Assembly: GCA_910579845.1 (NCBI GenBank)
Contig: CAJTWL010000017.1
Coordinates: 1 to 44,329, forward strand
Length of the DNA stretch: 44,329 nucleotides
Direction of reading: 5' to 3'
Source: an uncultured Muribaculaceae bacterium
Lineage (GTDB): Bacteria; Bacteroidota; Bacteroidia; Bacteroidales; Muribaculaceae
Below are positions 43,039 through 44,329 of this stretch, in pieces (positions within the stretch are counted from its first letter, which is position 1; each line of letters begins with the position of its first letter). The position numbers and the translations under genes are program-made. Under the pieces are notes generated by a model. It did not search any database, was not told the origin of the DNA, and saw only the letters and a list, made by a program, of their open reading frames with translations.

Positions 43039-43623
43039 ATGAGTCGTTTTGTGGTAACATTGCTGTTGCTCCTCGGTATATCGCAGGTTCATGCACAGAC
43101 CTATTTCGAGCCGGCGGCTCAGGATGTCTATACCCCTACAGGTTTGCAGAAGGGTGTGCGCCGGGCTACTGATGTGGGGCTCATAGCGCTTCCTGTGGCA
43201 GCGCTGACTGCCGTACTTATACAGCAGGACTGGAAAGGATTGGTGCAGGGTCTTGAGGTGGCAGGAGCTGTTGCCGCTTCGACATATCTGCTGAAAGGAG
43301 TTGTGCGTGAACGGCGTCCCGACGGGTCGGACATGCATTCTTTTCCCTCCGGTCATACCTCTTTCTCTTTTGCTTCAGCCGCATTCTTGCAGCGTCGCTA
43401 TGGATGGAAGTTCGGAGTTCCTGCGTATGCGGTAGCGGCTTTTGTCGGATGGGGTCGGGTGTATTCCAAGCGCCACCACATTTGGGATGTGGTGGCCGGC
43501 GGTGCTATCGGAGCAGGATTCGCATATATATTCACTACTCCGTTCGCAAAAAAACACAACCTTGCAGTGTCACCGGTTACCGATGGCAACAATGTTGGTA
43601 TTTACGCATGTATGGAATTCTAA
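43039..43623 (+). CDS. PAP2-family phosphatase with signal peptide
   Basis: A 194-aa protein with a cleavable-looking signal (MSRFVVTLLLLLGISQVHAQ). The three PAP2 motifs are present: KGVVRERRP, SFPSGHTSFSF and RVYSKRHHIWDVVAGG. Such enzymes dephosphorylate lipid phosphates, for example undecaprenyl pyrophosphate, lipid A or phosphatidyl glycerophosphate, at the periplasmic face. A DgkA-family kinase follows about 200 bp downstream, with repeat copy C between. Its TAA stop is also the left flanking triplet of copy C. Confidence 0.9.
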   Translation: MSRFVVTLLLLLGISQVHAQTYFEPAAQDVYTPTGLQKGVRRATDVGLIALPVAALTAVLIQQDWKGLVQGLEVAGAVAASTYLLKGVVRERRPDGSDMHSFPSGHTSFSFASAAFLQRRYGWKFGVPAYAVAAFVGWGRVYSKRHHIWDVVAGGAIGAGFAYIFTTPFAKKHNLAVSPVTDGNNVGIYACMEF

Positions 43624-43805
43624 GAAACTGTTTAAATTTATTACGAAAAAAATGTTATAAGTATTCATTCAGGTCTTTTGAGAGTCTTTTCGGCTGTTTC
43701 CGCAAAGTCTTATCGGTCAAAACCGGGAGGTTTCTCCCTCTTCGACTCGCAGAAACATCTCAAAAATCCATCTCAAAATCCTCTGAAAATAAATTTAAAA
43801 ATTTC
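43624..43805 (+). repeat. Dispersed MITE-like element, copy C (182 bp)
   Basis: The left end GAAACTGTTTAAATTTATT matches copy A exactly; the right end has decayed to GAAATTTTTAAATTTATT when inverted. TAA flanks directly on both sides (43621-43623 and 43806-43808). The central hairpin is AAACC-GGGA-GGTTT (43720-43733). It begins right after the PAP2 stop codon. Same length as copy A. Confidence 0.75.
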
Positions 43806-43826
43806 TAACAAATTATTATTAAGGAG

Positions 43827-44198
43827 ATGGGTAGATTCTGGCGCGACAGACTAAAGTCTTTCGGTTATGCGATAGATGGATTGCGATATCTTTTTTGTAA
43901 GGAGGGGAATGCCAAAGTTCATCTTATGGCAACTCTGCTTGTGGTTGTAACCGGATTCCTTTTCCGGATTTCTGCAATGGAATGGACAGCAATTCTGCTC
44001 TGTGTAGGTATGGTAATCTGTGGCGAGGCATTGAATACCGCGATTGAGAAAGTGTGTGACAAGGTCTCTCCGCAGAGGGATCCGCTCATAAAAATAGCAA
44101 AAGATGTAGCCGCAGCCGGAGTGTTGGTTTTGGCAGTAGTATCGGTGATAATTGCCGCTATAATTTTCGGGACGAAAATTATATTGATTTTTAAATAG
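43827..44198 (+). CDS. dgkA: DgkA-type diacylglycerol / undecaprenol kinase
   Basis: A 123-aa integral membrane kinase with three helices. The catalytic region is AIDGLRYLFCKEGNAKVH and CGEALNTAIEKVCDKVSPQRD, with the Glu-Asn and Asp residues typical of the family. Members phosphorylate diacylglycerol or undecaprenol; which one cannot be told. AAGGAG touches the ATG directly, too close for a normal ribosome site. A PAP2 phosphatase upstream has the opposite activity type. Confidence 0.93.
   Translation: MGRFWRDRLKSFGYAIDGLRYLFCKEGNAKVHLMATLLVVVTGFLFRISAMEWTAILLCVGMVICGEALNTAIEKVCDKVSPQRDPLIKIAKDVAAAGVLVLAVVSVIIAAIIFGTKIILIFK
44159..44192 (+). terminator. Possible terminator overlapping the dgkA 3' end
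   Basis: TATAATTTTC-GGGAC-GAAAATTATA (44159-44183) followed by TTGATTTTT. The 10-bp stem is perfect but A/T-rich and lies within the coding end, so it may be weak. Confidence 0.35.
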
Positions 44199-44280
44199 AA
44201 ATTTATATTATTTTAATTCGTTGAATTGAAATTAGATACAATATTTTGAACAATTTATTTGCAAATTTGTTTAAAAATTA

Positions 44281-44312
44281 TTTGCACAATTTAGAAAAAG
44301 GATATAACTTTG
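44281..44312 (+). promoter_or_regulatory. Promoter at the window end
   Basis: TTTG (44281-44284), 20 bp, TAACTTTG (44305-44312): a full consensus Bacteroidetes promoter reading out of the window. The gene it serves is not visible. Confidence 0.7.
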
Positions 44313-44329
44313 CACTCGCAAAACGGGAT

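Noticed and set aside
44320..44329. Possible tRNA start (GGGAT) behind the promoter at the window end
   Set aside because: Only the last few bases are visible; no cloverleaf can be tested.

Overview
The window looks like a Bacteroidales chromosome, most likely Muribaculaceae (S24-7) or a close relative. Four things point there: Bacteroidetes-type promoters (TTTG or TTG, about 20 bp, then TAnnTTTG) in front of many genes; DUF4493, PCMD and DUF4923 proteins; a BspA-like leucine-rich surface protein; and rpmH lying divergently next to efp. Shine-Dalgarno sites are mostly absent. The family is inferred from gene content, not from a marker tree.

Layout. (1) 1-5894: a NarL-type sensor kinase cut by the window edge, its LuxR-type response regulator, and a 1234-aa secreted BspA-like protein 11 bp behind the regulator. 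(2) 5911-12180: a complete type II-C CRISPR-Cas locus that is visibly more AT-rich than its flanks. It holds a tracrRNA on the minus strand, cas9-cas1-cas2 on the plus strand, and an array of 11 identical 47-bp repeats plus one degenerate repeat with 11 spacers of 29-30 nt. The array is read on the minus strand, toward cas2. (3) 12191-19396: rpmH, efp, a family 2 glycosyltransferase and radC, then on the minus strand a GH3 lipoprotein, a 5'-nucleotidase and gpmI. (4) 19782-29941: rplS, folP-cdaA, and a long minus-strand run of dnaB, a WbsX-like glycosidase, menA, tadA, ispH, cmk and glgB. (5) 29980-33039: an ATPase-TOPRIM (DUF4435) protein behind ribE, and a DUF4923 protein. (6) 33225-42975: a tightly coupled six-gene cell-surface cluster of DUF4493/PCMD lipoproteins around two paralogous outer-membrane barrel proteins. 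(7) 43039-44198: a PAP2 phosphatase and a DgkA-type kinase.

How parts work together. In the CRISPR locus the array, tracrRNA and cas operon are all punctuated by shared bidirectional terminators. Every intact repeat contains a well-formed Bacteroidetes promoter pointing into the next spacer, so each crRNA could be made individually. A 20-bp palindrome sits between the divergent tracrRNA and cas9 promoters and touches both -33 elements. In the surface cluster, three genes overlap by start/stop fusion and the rest are 3-5 bp apart, which implies one complex or coordinated export.

The least expected pattern is a family of three short dispersed elements (182, 192 and 182 bp) at 19501, 32200 and 43624. 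Each has imperfect terminal inverted repeats, a 3-bp direct repeat (TTA or TAA) on both sides, and an internal 5-6 bp stem with a 4-nt loop whose sequence changes while its pairing is kept. In two of the three, the duplicated triplet is the stop codon of the neighbouring gene.
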